Below are positions 1 to 8,478 of a stretch of DNA of 64,000 bases, in pieces. Location: the NCBI RefSeq assembly GCF_900111015.1, contig NZ_FOFS01000002.1, positions 282,287 through 346,286 on the forward strand, in the 5' to 3' direction. The translations under genes were made by a program, and so were the position numbers. This stretch comes from Solimonas aquatica (GTDB lineage Bacteria > Pseudomonadota > Gammaproteobacteria > Nevskiales > Nevskiaceae). The notes beneath the pieces are model-generated. The model had not been told where the DNA came from and made no database searches. It saw only the letters and a list, made by a program, of their open reading frames with translations. Position 1 is the first letter of the stretch; each line of letters opens with the position of its first letter.

Positions 1-12
1 GGGGCCGCGCCA

Positions 13-402
13 CTAAGGCTGCCCGTGAACCGGCTTCAGAAACCGGCAATATGAGACCTCTACGATACCGTCACCAGCAGGGTGCGGATCATGGGCGAGC
101 ACGCCATTGCTATATATCACGGAGTGCATGGCGCCCCTCGATGACGGCCCACTGGCGATGTAAAACGCCGGAAGGTCCTCGGGCTCGTGCCTGCCCTGCA
201 ATTCCAGGGTAAGCCCAAACATGCGCTGCAGCCATTCCTTGATTCGATCATCGACGGTGGCGGCACCGCGACCATGCATATCTTCAAACGGTGGGACCAT
301 CCACAGCGGAAGATCCAGCAGCGACGCCAGGCACGCTGCCATAGCGTTCCCGTTAACGAGCCCATCCGGGCTAAAGAGCTTGTCCTGCTTTATTGGAGTC
401 AT
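13..402 (-). CDS. Small papain-like-fold protein, probably catalytically dead
   Basis: 129-residue protein of unknown role. The N-terminus (MTPIKQDKLF), the segment NGNAMAACLASLLDLP and the C-terminal HSVIYSNGVLAHDPHP resemble a family of small papain/NlpC-like proteins seen in phages and bacteria, in which a GNC motif and a late His-Asp pair form the presumed catalytic site. Here the Cys of GNC is Ala, while the His and HDPHP segment remain, so I infer loss of peptidase activity. The ATG was chosen because GGGGAGG lies about 8 nt upstream; a TTG 18 nt earlier gives a longer reading frame without that support. No operon partner is obvious; the next gene on this strand is 125 bp upstream. Family assignment is from memory of the motif pattern. 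Confidence 0.6.
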   Translation of the reverse strand: MTPIKQDKLFSPDGLVNGNAMAACLASLLDLPLWMVPPFEDMHGRGAATVDDRIKEWLQRMFGLTLELQGRHEPEDLPAFYIASGPSSRGAMHSVIYSNGVLAHDPHPAGDGIVEVSYCRFLKPVHGQP

Positions 403-527
403 TTTCTGTCGCCTCCCCAAGCGACTTTCTTATTATTCCAAGTTTAGTTCACAGCCTTAGTGCATGAGCGAACTGGAGTCAATACTGGGACTGAGTTTGG
501 CTTGTTGTCGCCATTAGGGCGGATATA

Positions 528-1718
528 TCAGGCCGACATCCTGGAATTTTGTTCCGCCGCGGTAATTTCGTAGTTAATCAAGCGGAAAGACAAATCTCTG
601 CCATAGGCTTGGATATTTTCAGGACCTTCGAAGTCAAGTCGGATATTTTCATGCGGGGGCACCGACACTATGAAGCTAAGTGGTATGGCACGACTGCCGC
701 ACTCCCTCAACAGGATCTGGCGATGGGCGTTGGTGGATACAGAAAGATCGCCAACCCGATGATCGCCGGCAACTGTAACCATACAACGAAAGTTCAAGCG
801 TAAGGTGCTATCAGTTTCATTGACGATATGTGCGCAAGATGGCGTGGACGCCCAGCGCCATTCACGTCTCTCATCATACTGAGGCGACATGAATCCATTG
901 CCAAAAATTAGCGTCCCGTGGCGACGATCCGGAGGCCTGATGCTCTGCCATCCAAAGGGCTTAACATAGGACGTGGTTTTTCGCAGCGCACTGTCATGGC
1001 GAACGAAAACCGCGTCCAGTTGGCCAAGGGCATGATCTCCACTCCTGCGCATTAACGTGGGAAGGTCAAATAGAACGAAACCACAAGCGCTCATAAATTG
1101 ATAAATATCGAGAAACAGGGGGGTCTGTTCTCCGAAAAATTTATATAGTGAGCATTCCAATAGCACAACCTCGCAATCATTCAAGGCTTCCTTGGCCCCC
1201 TCTAGGACAGGCAATTCATAACCTTGGACGTCAACTTTCAAGAAGTCGAGACAGCCTCCATAACTGCCTTGCGCAACCTGATCTACCGTCTGCACCTCCA
1301 CTCGATCAGTTTTGGCTACGCCATGGGAGCTACGGAATTGTCCCTGCGGGATCAATGATTGCGTCGTAATGCTGTGCTGCTCAATTTCCACAAAGCCTGG
1401 CGAGGAACCGACTGCCACTTGCGACCAGTTTGCTTGACCAATTTCCTCGCAGGTTCGGTCCAGTTCTTCTTTCCACGCGCCGATTGGCTCGAACATATGA
1501 ATTTTTGCATGAGGAAATGCTGCGCGCGCCATTCGCGCCCAGTGTCCCTTCGCTGCTCCGATATCAAAGATCAGTCTTGGTTCAAATCCCTTGGCCGCCA
1601 AGAACAGTAAAAATTGATCCATGAAGTCGTAGGAAAATGGATTTCCCTTTCTGAACCCTTGGTCGAATCTATTATTCACTCTGGACATGGCGGCTCTCGA
1701 AAAGGCGCGGAAGATCAT
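528..1718 (-). CDS. FkbM family SAM-dependent methyltransferase with C-terminal beta-rich domain
   Basis: 396 residues. Residues about 48-240 are an FkbM-type methyltransferase: the SAM motif FDIGAAKGHW at 51-60, the acidic FEP at 76-78, and the family hallmark FLKVDVQGYELPVLEGA at about 159-175. These enzymes usually O-methylate sugars or glycolipids. Residues about 265-396 form an extra domain (GNGFMSPQ, REWRWA, then short beta strands) that looks like a carbohydrate-associated jelly roll, so a glycan substrate is likely but inferred. It is encoded alone, upstream of the papain-like gene on the same strand. Base composition is clearly more AT-rich than the 7-64 kb part, suggesting acquisition. 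The start could also be the ATG at residue 11, which has GAGAG about 6 nt upstream. Confidence 0.8.
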   Translation of the reverse strand: MIFRAFSRAAMSRVNNRFDQGFRKGNPFSYDFMDQFLLFLAAKGFEPRLIFDIGAAKGHWARMARAAFPHAKIHMFEPIGAWKEELDRTCEEIGQANWSQVAVGSSPGFVEIEQHSITTQSLIPQGQFRSSHGVAKTDRVEVQTVDQVAQGSYGGCLDFLKVDVQGYELPVLEGAKEALNDCEVVLLECSLYKFFGEQTPLFLDIYQFMSACGFVLFDLPTLMRRSGDHALGQLDAVFVRHDSALRKTTSYVKPFGWQSIRPPDRRHGTLIFGNGFMSPQYDERREWRWASTPSCAHIVNETDSTLRLNFRCMVTVAGDHRVGDLSVSTNAHRQILLRECGSRAIPLSFIVSVPPHENIRLDFEGPENIQAYGRDLSFRLINYEITAAEQNSRMSA

Positions 1719-2055
1719 TCCATAAGCATCGCCTAGATATAGAGATCACCTACATGGAAAAGTGAGAGTCAAATCACATTGTCAAAAAAGATGCTCGTGC
1801 TTGGAGTCGAATTTTGGGAGTTATTTCTCCTTCGTTCGGGAAGAGGTGTCACGAGTTGGCTGCGCGCCAGCACGCTAAAGTAGGGTGCGGATCTTGTCCG
1901 GCACTATATTTGGACCTGCTTCTAGCTGAGAAGCGAGAAAGGTCCTGCATGCTGTCGCGATTTGAACCTTACGGAATGATGCAAAGGGGCATCGCGCCCT
2001 TTTTCATTTTGCCTAAGAAAGCTCGTAGATTTTCCATGTATGCAAATCGTTTTGC
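1719..2055. other. 337-bp intergenic stretch, AT-richer than average
   Basis: I see no convincing gene here. The minus strand holds a TTGACA hexamer (plus-strand 1780-1785) that could belong to the promoter of the FkbM-type gene, although no well-spaced -10 hexamer follows. A terminator-like hairpin near 1983-2004 lies just past the stop codon of the gene ending at 2056. The short plus-strand reading frame across this stretch has no recognisable protein features. Confidence 0.5.
1983..2004 (-). terminator. Hairpin with T/A tracts downstream of the TPR/TIM-barrel operon
   Basis: AAAGGG at 1983-1988 pairs with CCCTTT at 1997-2002. The plus strand continues with a T-run, so the hairpin would terminate best on the plus strand, but it sits about 52 bp beyond the stop codon of the minus-strand gene and may act in both directions. 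Confidence 0.4.
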
Positions 2056-4200
2056 CTACGGCTGCACTGCATTGCAGTTTCGCTCTTTGTTGTTGGCGCC
2101 AATGAAGATTTCAAGATTGACGATGCGAAAGTTTGGCGTCTGCAGACCAGACTCCTGGGATAAGCTGAGTGTGATCTTGTTGATGCCATTCGCCAACTCA
2201 GATGCATCAACCTTGAATAGCTTGTTGAATACCGGTGCTGTCCACCACATCGAACGATAATAGGCATTCGCTGTTGCGCCGTCGGCGGGATCGGCCGGGA
2301 CTTCGGTGCCGACAGGAGCCGTGGCAAGGTCATGGCCATTCACCTTGATGCTCAGCGCCTTCGCAATGGCGGCATAGTCGGCGTCGTTGGCCGAGGTGTT
2401 GGGATATGCAAAGAACGTCAGGCGCAGGAGGCCCCCGGAGTTCCAGCCGCCCGCTGGTTCGGCCATTTCCATTTGCAGGGTTCGGCCGCTGCCGATGAGC
2501 GCAGTGCGCGGAATCGGTAGCAAGTCGCAGTTTGAGGTCTGGGGTGATGCAGCGTTGCAGCTTTGTTCCAGCCGGTAGTGCACGCTCGGAAGAAAATAAT
2601 GTTGATCGTTATGAGCGGCATTGTCCGGTCTGGCAAGGCAGGAAATACCTGCGTTGGGCTGTGGCATGGACCGTGATTGATCCCCCATGACATAGCGTAG
2701 TGCGTAGTACTGGCTGTTGAAGATCGCCATGCCCTGCACGTGGTGACGGCTATAGGCCAGGTGCGTCGCAGTGGCCAGAGCGCGCGTATCGGAAGGATAG
2801 TCCTGTGCAGCGAGGGAGTAGCCAGCCTGTTTCAGGCGGGCCATGCCCTGATAGCTGGCCATCGACGGCGGCAGTCGTCGAAGGGTCTGGAACATTTCGG
2901 CGTAGAACTTCAGATGCGAGCGGCTGGGATCGAGCTGATATTGAATCTGCTGGTCAGCCTGCGCCGGCATCGCCAGGGTTACGTAATCCGCGGACTGGTT
3001 CCGATCAATGCTCTCGAGATCTATCCCGATATTTTCCCGGTGCTGACGCCGGGACGGTACGCGCAGGCCGATACGAAGCTCGGGCTCGATCTTGGTCAGG
3101 GTGCTGTGCACACCCTTCAGAAAGCCATTCATGATGCCGATCCGCTCGGCGTTCGAAATCTCAGGGCGGAAGTACTGCGGAAAGCGGTCGAAGTCGATTT
3201 CAAATATCGCTGGGTGATAGTTTTGTACCAGCTCCGCCATCTGCATCAGCTTGAACTTGCGAACCGCCGGTGACGAAAAGTCGAGCGTCAATATGTCGCA
3301 TTGTCCATCGTCAGCCCCTGCGCGCAAGACGCAACTACGCTCGCTGCACTGCGCGGCGATTTCATCGGCGGAGAGGCACATTTCACCAATGCAGCGCTTG
3401 TCGAGCAGCTTGTCCAGCTTGCCGGTGTCGAAGGCTGTCAGCATGGCCGTAAAGGCACTTTGCGACCAGCGTTCATTGGCTTCGACATTGGCTGCGCCAT
3501 TTTGCTCCAGCTTGGTACAAAACGGGTCTCGGCCCGTCAATGCCGCTGCGATCAAATCCTTCTTGGTCCTGCTGCGATAAAGATCGTAGTTCCAGTTGTA
3601 GTGATGGTCGTTGAGACGAAACGAGAGAATTTTTTGTTGCGCGACTGATTTTCCCGGGCGGCTGATGAAGTCGGCAACCGGGTCGCCGCCGGCTTCAAGG
3701 TAGCTGCGCATCGGGCCTGCGACCAGACCTGGGTATCCATCGGGAGCGGGCGATGGGTCACGGTAGTAGGCCAGAGAGCGCAGGAAGCGGTAGTGATCTT
3801 CCAGCGTGTAGAGACTGGATTTTGCCCAGAACTGAGAAGTCGAGATGTTGACAGCCATGCTCTGCGCATCGACCGCATTAACCTCGCCCAAAGTCTCGTA
3901 CTGTGACGAGGCCTCACGGAGGGTGCGGATGCGGTTTGCGACGGGACCGTTCGGCGTGCGGCCTCTCAGATAAACGAAGTCCCAACCCGTATTGTCATTG
4001 TTGAGAATGACGCGCGGCAGCGCCACGGGTTGTGGTGCTGTGGTGTCGGCATCGGCGCTTGTCGGCGCAAATGTCAGAGATGCAAGCAAGGTGCAGCAGC
4101 AAGCTGCCGGCATAAGGCGAAGCCGGCGCTGCCAGGGGTGGTTCTTGTTGGCTCTTGTGCGGGAATTCGAGCCGGAGGAGAAGTCGTATGCGGCGCTCAT
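2056..4200 (-). CDS. Secreted TIM-barrel, glycoside-hydrolase-like protein
   Basis: 714 residues. A long basic N-terminus leads into an export signal (about residues 28-51, MPAACCCTLLASLTFAPTSA). The mature part carries DFSSPAVRKFKLMQMAELV followed by FEIDFDRFPQYFR (about 308-344), the pattern found in glycosyl-hydrolase-like TIM-barrel proteins where the phrase on the 'elbow' strand carries acidic catalytic residues. The C-terminal 150 residues are beta-rich and probably a separate sandwich domain. GGAG lies 9 nt before the ATG. It starts 30 bp after the stop of the TPR gene, so the two probably form an operon. An extracellular polysaccharide-related role fits the neighbours (manB, manC, FkbM), but the substrate is unknown and I cannot name a GH family. 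Confidence 0.6.
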   Translation of the reverse strand: MSAAYDFSSGSNSRTRANKNHPWQRRLRLMPAACCCTLLASLTFAPTSADADTTAPQPVALPRVILNNDNTGWDFVYLRGRTPNGPVANRIRTLREASSQYETLGEVNAVDAQSMAVNISTSQFWAKSSLYTLEDHYRFLRSLAYYRDPSPAPDGYPGLVAGPMRSYLEAGGDPVADFISRPGKSVAQQKILSFRLNDHHYNWNYDLYRSRTKKDLIAAALTGRDPFCTKLEQNGAANVEANERWSQSAFTAMLTAFDTGKLDKLLDKRCIGEMCLSADEIAAQCSERSCVLRAGADDGQCDILTLDFSSPAVRKFKLMQMAELVQNYHPAIFEIDFDRFPQYFRPEISNAERIGIMNGFLKGVHSTLTKIEPELRIGLRVPSRRQHRENIGIDLESIDRNQSADYVTLAMPAQADQQIQYQLDPSRSHLKFYAEMFQTLRRLPPSMASYQGMARLKQAGYSLAAQDYPSDTRALATATHLAYSRHHVQGMAIFNSQYYALRYVMGDQSRSMPQPNAGISCLARPDNAAHNDQHYFLPSVHYRLEQSCNAASPQTSNCDLLPIPRTALIGSGRTLQMEMAEPAGGWNSGGLLRLTFFAYPNTSANDADYAAIAKALSIKVNGHDLATAPVGTEVPADPADGATANAYYRSMWWTAPVFNKLFKVDASELANGINKITLSLSQESGLQTPNFRIVNLEIFIGANNKERNCNAVQP

Positions 4201-4213
4201 GCTGTTGTTCTCC

Positions 4214-4231
4214 GAGCGCCGCTTGGCGCTC
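4214..4231 (-). other. Perfect hairpin directly upstream of a ribosome-binding site
   Basis: GAGCGCC at 4214-4220 and GGCGCTC at 4225-4231 form a 7-bp stem with a GCTT loop. It overlaps the last base of the TPR stop codon and directly abuts the GGAG ribosome-binding site (4210-4213) of the next gene. It could tune translation of the secreted protein; there is no T-run, so it is not a classic terminator. Confidence 0.45.
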
Positions 4232-5322
4232 TAGTTCAGGCCAAACAACTTGCCCAGTCGTTTCCAGAAGCCGACGCGCTTGCGTGAGGTGGTATCGGAC
4301 AGCAGCAGCGGAGCTTTGTAACTGGAACGCGGCGGGATCGCGATGGGAATCGGACCGCTTGGCGTCGGCGCCGGTTCGGTTTCCGGGGAGCCAAGCAGCT
4401 GTACTTGAAGCTTGAGAGACTCCAGCCGTTCCGCATAGGTCTTGGATTGGGGCAGGAGCTGGCTGGCGCTTTCTTGGGCCGCCAATGCTTCATGAATGCG
4501 GCCGCAGCGTTCCAGAGCCTCGCTGTAATGGGCGTGGAACCAGGCCACTTTGCCATCCAGCCGGATCGCAGCTTCAAACGCTGCCAGCGACTCTTCAGGG
4601 CGGTCGAGGCGTAGCAGCAGGCTGGCCAGTCTCGCCTGTGGTCCAGCCGACTGGGGATCCATCTCGGACGCGGGGCGCGCGATCTCGAGGGCTTCGGCGA
4701 GCTTGCCAAGCTTGTCGAGGGCCTGTGCGAGGCAGTGATGGAACCAGACGGTACTGGGATCATGAGCAATCGCTTGACGGAATGCGGCTTCCGCCTCTTC
4801 ATAGTTTCCGGCGGCCAGAGCCAGCTTGCCCAGCCTACCCAGCGAAGCTTTCGAGGGGCTGAGTGCTACCGAGCTGCGGGAGGCGGCCAGTGCTTCATCC
4901 TGCAGGCCACTGTTTTCGAGTACTGCGCTCAGCACTTCGTGATACCAGGCGACAGATGCATCGAGGGTGATGGCGTGACGCAGCGAGGCGATGGCGAAAG
5001 GCAGGCTGCCCTTTTCCCGGTAGGCTTGCCCGAGTTGGGCGTGTACAGCGGCAGTATTCATGCCCAGCTCGACTGCCTTGCTGGAAGCGGCGATGCACTC
5101 ATCAAATCGCTTTTGCTTGAGCAGCGTCTGGCCAAGAGAATAGTGAAACCAGGCCACCTGATCGGAGATGCCGATGGCGGTGCGCAGTTCCGACTCGGCT
5201 GCCCCCAGTTCGCCCTGACGGATGAGTAGGCTTCCCAAGCGGGCATGCGGCTCTGCTTTGTCAGGAGACGATTCGACCGCCTCGCGGGCTGCCTTGATCT
5301 GATCGTCCAAGCTCATGTCCAT
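4231..5322 (-). CDS. Tetratricopeptide repeat protein
   Basis: 363 residues, essentially all TPR repeats from residue 5 to about 290. Recurrent units read like AWFHYSLGQTLLKQKRFDEC and VWFHHCLAQALDKLGKLAEA, with a recurring WFH/WYH at the start of the repeats. After a proline-rich linker (about 305-330) the protein ends in a basic amphipathic tail, RVGFWKRLGKLFGLN, which could touch a membrane. There is no signal peptide, so it is probably cytoplasmic. AGGAG stands 6-7 nt before the ATG. It is the first gene of a two-gene operon with the secreted TIM-barrel protein. A scaffold role in polysaccharide assembly is possible; the sequence alone does not show the partner. Confidence 0.75.
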   Translation of the reverse strand: MDMSLDDQIKAAREAVESSPDKAEPHARLGSLLIRQGELGAAESELRTAIGISDQVAWFHYSLGQTLLKQKRFDECIAASSKAVELGMNTAAVHAQLGQAYREKGSLPFAIASLRHAITLDASVAWYHEVLSAVLENSGLQDEALAASRSSVALSPSKASLGRLGKLALAAGNYEEAEAAFRQAIAHDPSTVWFHHCLAQALDKLGKLAEALEIARPASEMDPQSAGPQARLASLLLRLDRPEESLAAFEAAIRLDGKVAWFHAHYSEALERCGRIHEALAAQESASQLLPQSKTYAERLESLKLQVQLLGSPETEPAPTPSGPIPIAIPPRSSYKAPLLLSDTTSRKRVGFWKRLGKLFGLN

Positions 5323-5496
5323 GTACCGCTCCTCAGGTGAAGGGCGCTGAAAGAGCGCGCCCGTACAGTTTCAAAAAACAGTTGACCGCGTTACGGCGCC
5401 CGCTTCGCTCAATTCCGCAAAACATCCGCAGGCTCGTGGCGGAGTCTGCAGCCAGCGCTTTGCCCGGCTCGCATATGTGAACCGCTCAGTCTGCAC

Positions 5497-6846
5497 TCAC
5501 TGCGGGTTTGCTGCATCGATGAAATCGAGCAGTTCCTGCGTTCGTGCTGCCATCAGCGCGGAGTCGCCGCGGCTTTCGACATTCAGACGCAGTACCGGTT
5601 CGGTATTCGAGCCACGCAGATTGAAGCGCCAGTCGCCGAAGTCTGCGCTGAGTCCATCGGTCCATTCGACCTGAGCGTTGCGCGCAAAGCGCTGATGCAC
5701 CGCTTCGATCGTGGTCTTGACGTCCGCCACCTTGCGGTTGATCTCGCCGCTGGCGGGAAAAGCCTGCATGCGCGCGGACACCAGTGCCGACAAGGGCTGG
5801 CCGGCAACGCTGATCAGCTGTGCAACCAGCAGCCATGGGATGTTGCCATTGTCGCAGTAAGCGAAGTCGCGGAAGTAATGATGCGCGCTCATCTCTCCGC
5901 CATAGAGTGCATCTTCCAGGCGCATGCGCTCCTTGATGAAGGCGTGGCCGGTCTTGGATTGAATCGGCACGCCGCCTGCGGACTTCACGATGTCGATGGT
6001 GTTCCAGGTCAGGCGGGGGTCGTGGATGATTTTGCTGCCCGGCGCCTTCAGCAGTAGTGCCTGTGCCAGCAAGCCGACCACGTAATAGCCTTCGATGAAC
6101 TGCCCCTGTTCGTCAAAGAAGAAGCAGCGGTCGAAATCACCGTCCCAGGCAACGCCGAAATCGGCCTTGTTGTTGCGGACCGCATCAATGGTGTCCTGAC
6201 GCATCTCCGGCAGCAGCGGATTGGGGATCCCGTTCGGGAAATTGCCATCCGGCTGATGGTGTACGCGCAGGAATTCGAACGGCAGATGTGGGGCGAGGGC
6301 ATCCACGATCTTGCCGGCCACACCATTGCCGGCGTTCACGACGATGCGCAGCGGCTTGAGTTTGGCGGGATCGATATAGCCCAGCAGGTGACGGACGTAG
6401 CTGTCCCGAAGGTCCAGGGCCTTCATCGCCGGCGGCGTTGTGGGGGCCTTGTCGGTCATGCCGTTGACGCGTTGCTCCAGCGCGCGCAGTCCGGAGTCTC
6501 CCGACACCGGCACGGCGCCGCCGCGCACCAGCTTCATGCCGTTGTAGTCCATGGGATTGTGGCTGGCGGTCACCTCGATGGCGCCGTCGATGCCGGGCTG
6601 CTGCGCCGCCCAGTACATCTCCTCGGTGCCACACAGGCCCAGATCCAGCACCTCCACGCCACGGCTGAGCAGGCCATGCGCCAGGGCATTGAGCAGCGGC
6701 TGCGAACTGTGTCGGATGTCGCGTCCAAGAGCGACCTTGGCCGGGGAAAATTCATCGGCGAACGCGCAGCCCAGGCGGAATGCGATATCGGGATTCAGTT
6801 CGTCGGGTACGCGCCCGCGAAGGTCGTATGCTTTGAAACAGGACAT
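5497..6846 (-). CDS. manB: Phosphomannomutase (ManB/CpsG type)
   Basis: Interconverts mannose-6-phosphate and mannose-1-phosphate, feeding GDP-mannose synthesis. At 449 residues it is close to E. coli CpsG. Visible motifs: the phosphoserine loop TASHNP, the metal-binding DGDFDR, the sugar-binding [10 protein letters not shown] and the phosphate-binding [12 protein letters not shown] near the C-terminus. I start it at the ATG encoding [11 protein letters not shown] because this matches the family N-terminus; a TTG 21 nt upstream is open too, and neither has a strong ribosome-binding site. It is divergent from manC across 164 bp, so the pair can be controlled from one intergenic region. Some members also act on glucose phosphates. 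Confidence 0.93.
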   Translation of the reverse strand: MSCFKAYDLRGRVPDELNPDIAFRLGCAFADEFSPAKVALGRDIRHSSQPLLNALAHGLLSRGVEVLDLGLCGTEEMYWAAQQPGIDGAIEVTASHNPMDYNGMKLVRGGAVPVSGDSGLRALEQRVNGMTDKAPTTPPAMKALDLRDSYVRHLLGYIDPAKLKPLRIVVNAGNGVAGKIVDALAPHLPFEFLRVHHQPDGNFPNGIPNPLLPEMRQDTIDAVRNNKADFGVAWDGDFDRCFFFDEQGQFIEGYYVVGLLAQALLLKAPGSKIIHDPRLTWNTIDIVKSAGGVPIQSKTGHAFIKERMRLEDALYGGEMSAHHYFRDFAYCDNGNIPWLLVAQLISVAGQPLSALVSARMQAFPASGEINRKVADVKTTIEAVHQRFARNAQVEWTDGLSADFGDWRFNLRGSNTEPVLRLNVESRGDSALMAARTQELLDFIDAANPQ

Positions 6847-7010
6847 GGTATTACGGGCGGCGGACAATGAGCGGAGGGATGCAAGGCCGGAGCAGATGCC
6901 AGCATGAATTTTGCATTTTAACCCGTGACATCAGGATTTAAACCCTTAAAATCGCAAGTATCGCGCCACCAACACCCCCGGTGGCGCACTTCCGGGAGCT
7001 CGAGAATAGT

Positions 7011-8420
7011 ATGACTTTGTTGCCTGTCATCATGGCGGGAGGTTCCGGCACGCGCCTGTGGCCTCTGTCCCGAGAACTTTATCCGAAGCAGTTTCTGGCG
7101 CTGACGGGCAGCAATAGCCTGCTGCAGAACACCCTGGAGCGGCTCAAAGGCCTGGCTACTGCCAAGCCACTGATCATCTGCAACGAGGCGCATCGCTTTC
7201 TGGTTGCCGAACAACTGCGGCAGAAGGCAGCACTGGACCGCAATATCCTGCTGGAGCCACGCGCCCGCAACACCGCGCCGGCTGTGGCCCTGGCCGCGCT
7301 GCAGGCCAGATTGGCGGGCGAGGACCCCTTGCTTCTGGTGCTGGCTGCGGATCATGTGGTGCTCGACGTGCAGGCCTTTCACACGGCGGTGGATAAGGCA
7401 ATCCCTTACGCGCAAGCGGGAGATCTGGTCACCTTTGGCGTGGTGGCCCGCACGCCGGAAACCGGATACGGCTACATCCGGCGCGGTGCGGCGCTTGGCG
7501 AGGGCGCGTTCCGGGTCGACAAGTTCGTGGAAAAGCCGCAGCGCGCGCAGGCCGAGGAGTACATCAAATCCGGCGCCTTTGACTGGAACAGTGGCATGTT
7601 CCTGTTCAAGGCCAGCCGCTTCCTGGAAGAGCTTGCTGCGCACCGGCCGGACATTCTCACGGCCTGCGAGAAAGCATTTGCCGGTGTCAGCCACGATCTG
7701 GATTTCATCCGCATCGACGCCGAGGCTTTTGGCGCCTGCCCGGAGGATTCGATCGACTACGCGGTGATGGAAAAGACCCAGCGAGCCGTGGTGGTGCCCA
7801 TGGACGTGGGCTGGAGTGACATTGGCGCGTTTGCCGCCGTCTGGGAAACGCTGCCCAAGGACGAGAACGGCAACGTGCTGCGCGGTGATGTGCTCTGCCA
7901 TGACAGCCACAACAATCTGCTGTTCTCCGAAAACGCGATGGTGGCTGCGGTGGGTGTGGACGATCTGATCGTGATTCAGACCAAGGACGCGGTGCTGGTC
8001 AGCGCCCGCGAGCGTGCCCAGGAGGTCAAGCAGATCGTCAATCAGCTGAAGCAGGCGGGGCGTAGCGAGCATCAGCTGCATCGTGAAGTGCACCGGCCCT
8101 GGGGCAAGTACGATTCCGTGGACTCCGGGCACCGCTACCAGGTCAAGCGGATCACGGTGCTGCCGGGTGCCAAGCTGTCAGTGCAGATGCACCATCATCG
8201 TTCCGAGCACTGGATCGTGGTGTCTGGCACGGCCCGGGTCACCGTCGACGGCGTCGACAAGCTGCTCACCGAAAACGAGTCGGTCTATCTGCCAGTGGGG
8301 GCGGTTCACGCACTGGAAAATCCCGGCAAGCTGCCACTGGAGCTGATCGAGGTGCAGGTGGGCAGCTATCTGGGTGAAGACGACATCGTGCGCTTCCAGG
8401 ATCGCTACGGCAGGGCCTGA
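7011..8420 (+). CDS. manC: Mannose-1-phosphate guanylyltransferase / mannose-6-phosphate isomerase
   Basis: Bifunctional type II enzyme making GDP-mannose. The N-terminal nucleotidyltransferase has [14 protein letters not shown] directly after the start, FVEKP, and DWNSGMFLF. The C-terminal cupin (from about residue 350) holds [17 protein letters not shown], the isomerase metal site. The 469-residue length fits CpsB/AlgA/XanB proteins. The ATG gives the family-like [11 protein letters not shown]; an in-frame GTG 30 nt upstream is less likely. Divergent from manB. No mannosyltransferase lies in the window, so the GDP-mannose must be used elsewhere. Confidence 0.95.
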   Translation: MTLLPVIMAGGSGTRLWPLSRELYPKQFLALTGSNSLLQNTLERLKGLATAKPLIICNEAHRFLVAEQLRQKAALDRNILLEPRARNTAPAVALAALQARLAGEDPLLLVLAADHVVLDVQAFHTAVDKAIPYAQAGDLVTFGVVARTPETGYGYIRRGAALGEGAFRVDKFVEKPQRAQAEEYIKSGAFDWNSGMFLFKASRFLEELAAHRPDILTACEKAFAGVSHDLDFIRIDAEAFGACPEDSIDYAVMEKTQRAVVVPMDVGWSDIGAFAAVWETLPKDENGNVLRGDVLCHDSHNNLLFSENAMVAAVGVDDLIVIQTKDAVLVSARERAQEVKQIVNQLKQAGRSEHQLHREVHRPWGKYDSVDSGHRYQVKRITVLPGAKLSVQMHHHRSEHWIVVSGTARVTVDGVDKLLTENESVYLPVGAVHALENPGKLPLELIEVQVGSYLGEDDIVRFQDRYGRA

Positions 8421-8478
8421 TCATGCGCCGAAGTCAGCGGGGCCGGCATGGCCCGCACCGTGCCGGTACGAGGACAAA

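Noticed and set aside
1814..2260. 148-residue plus-strand frame overlapping the end of the TIM-barrel gene
   Set aside because: No ribosome-binding site, no domain, and it overlaps the coding end of the opposite gene.
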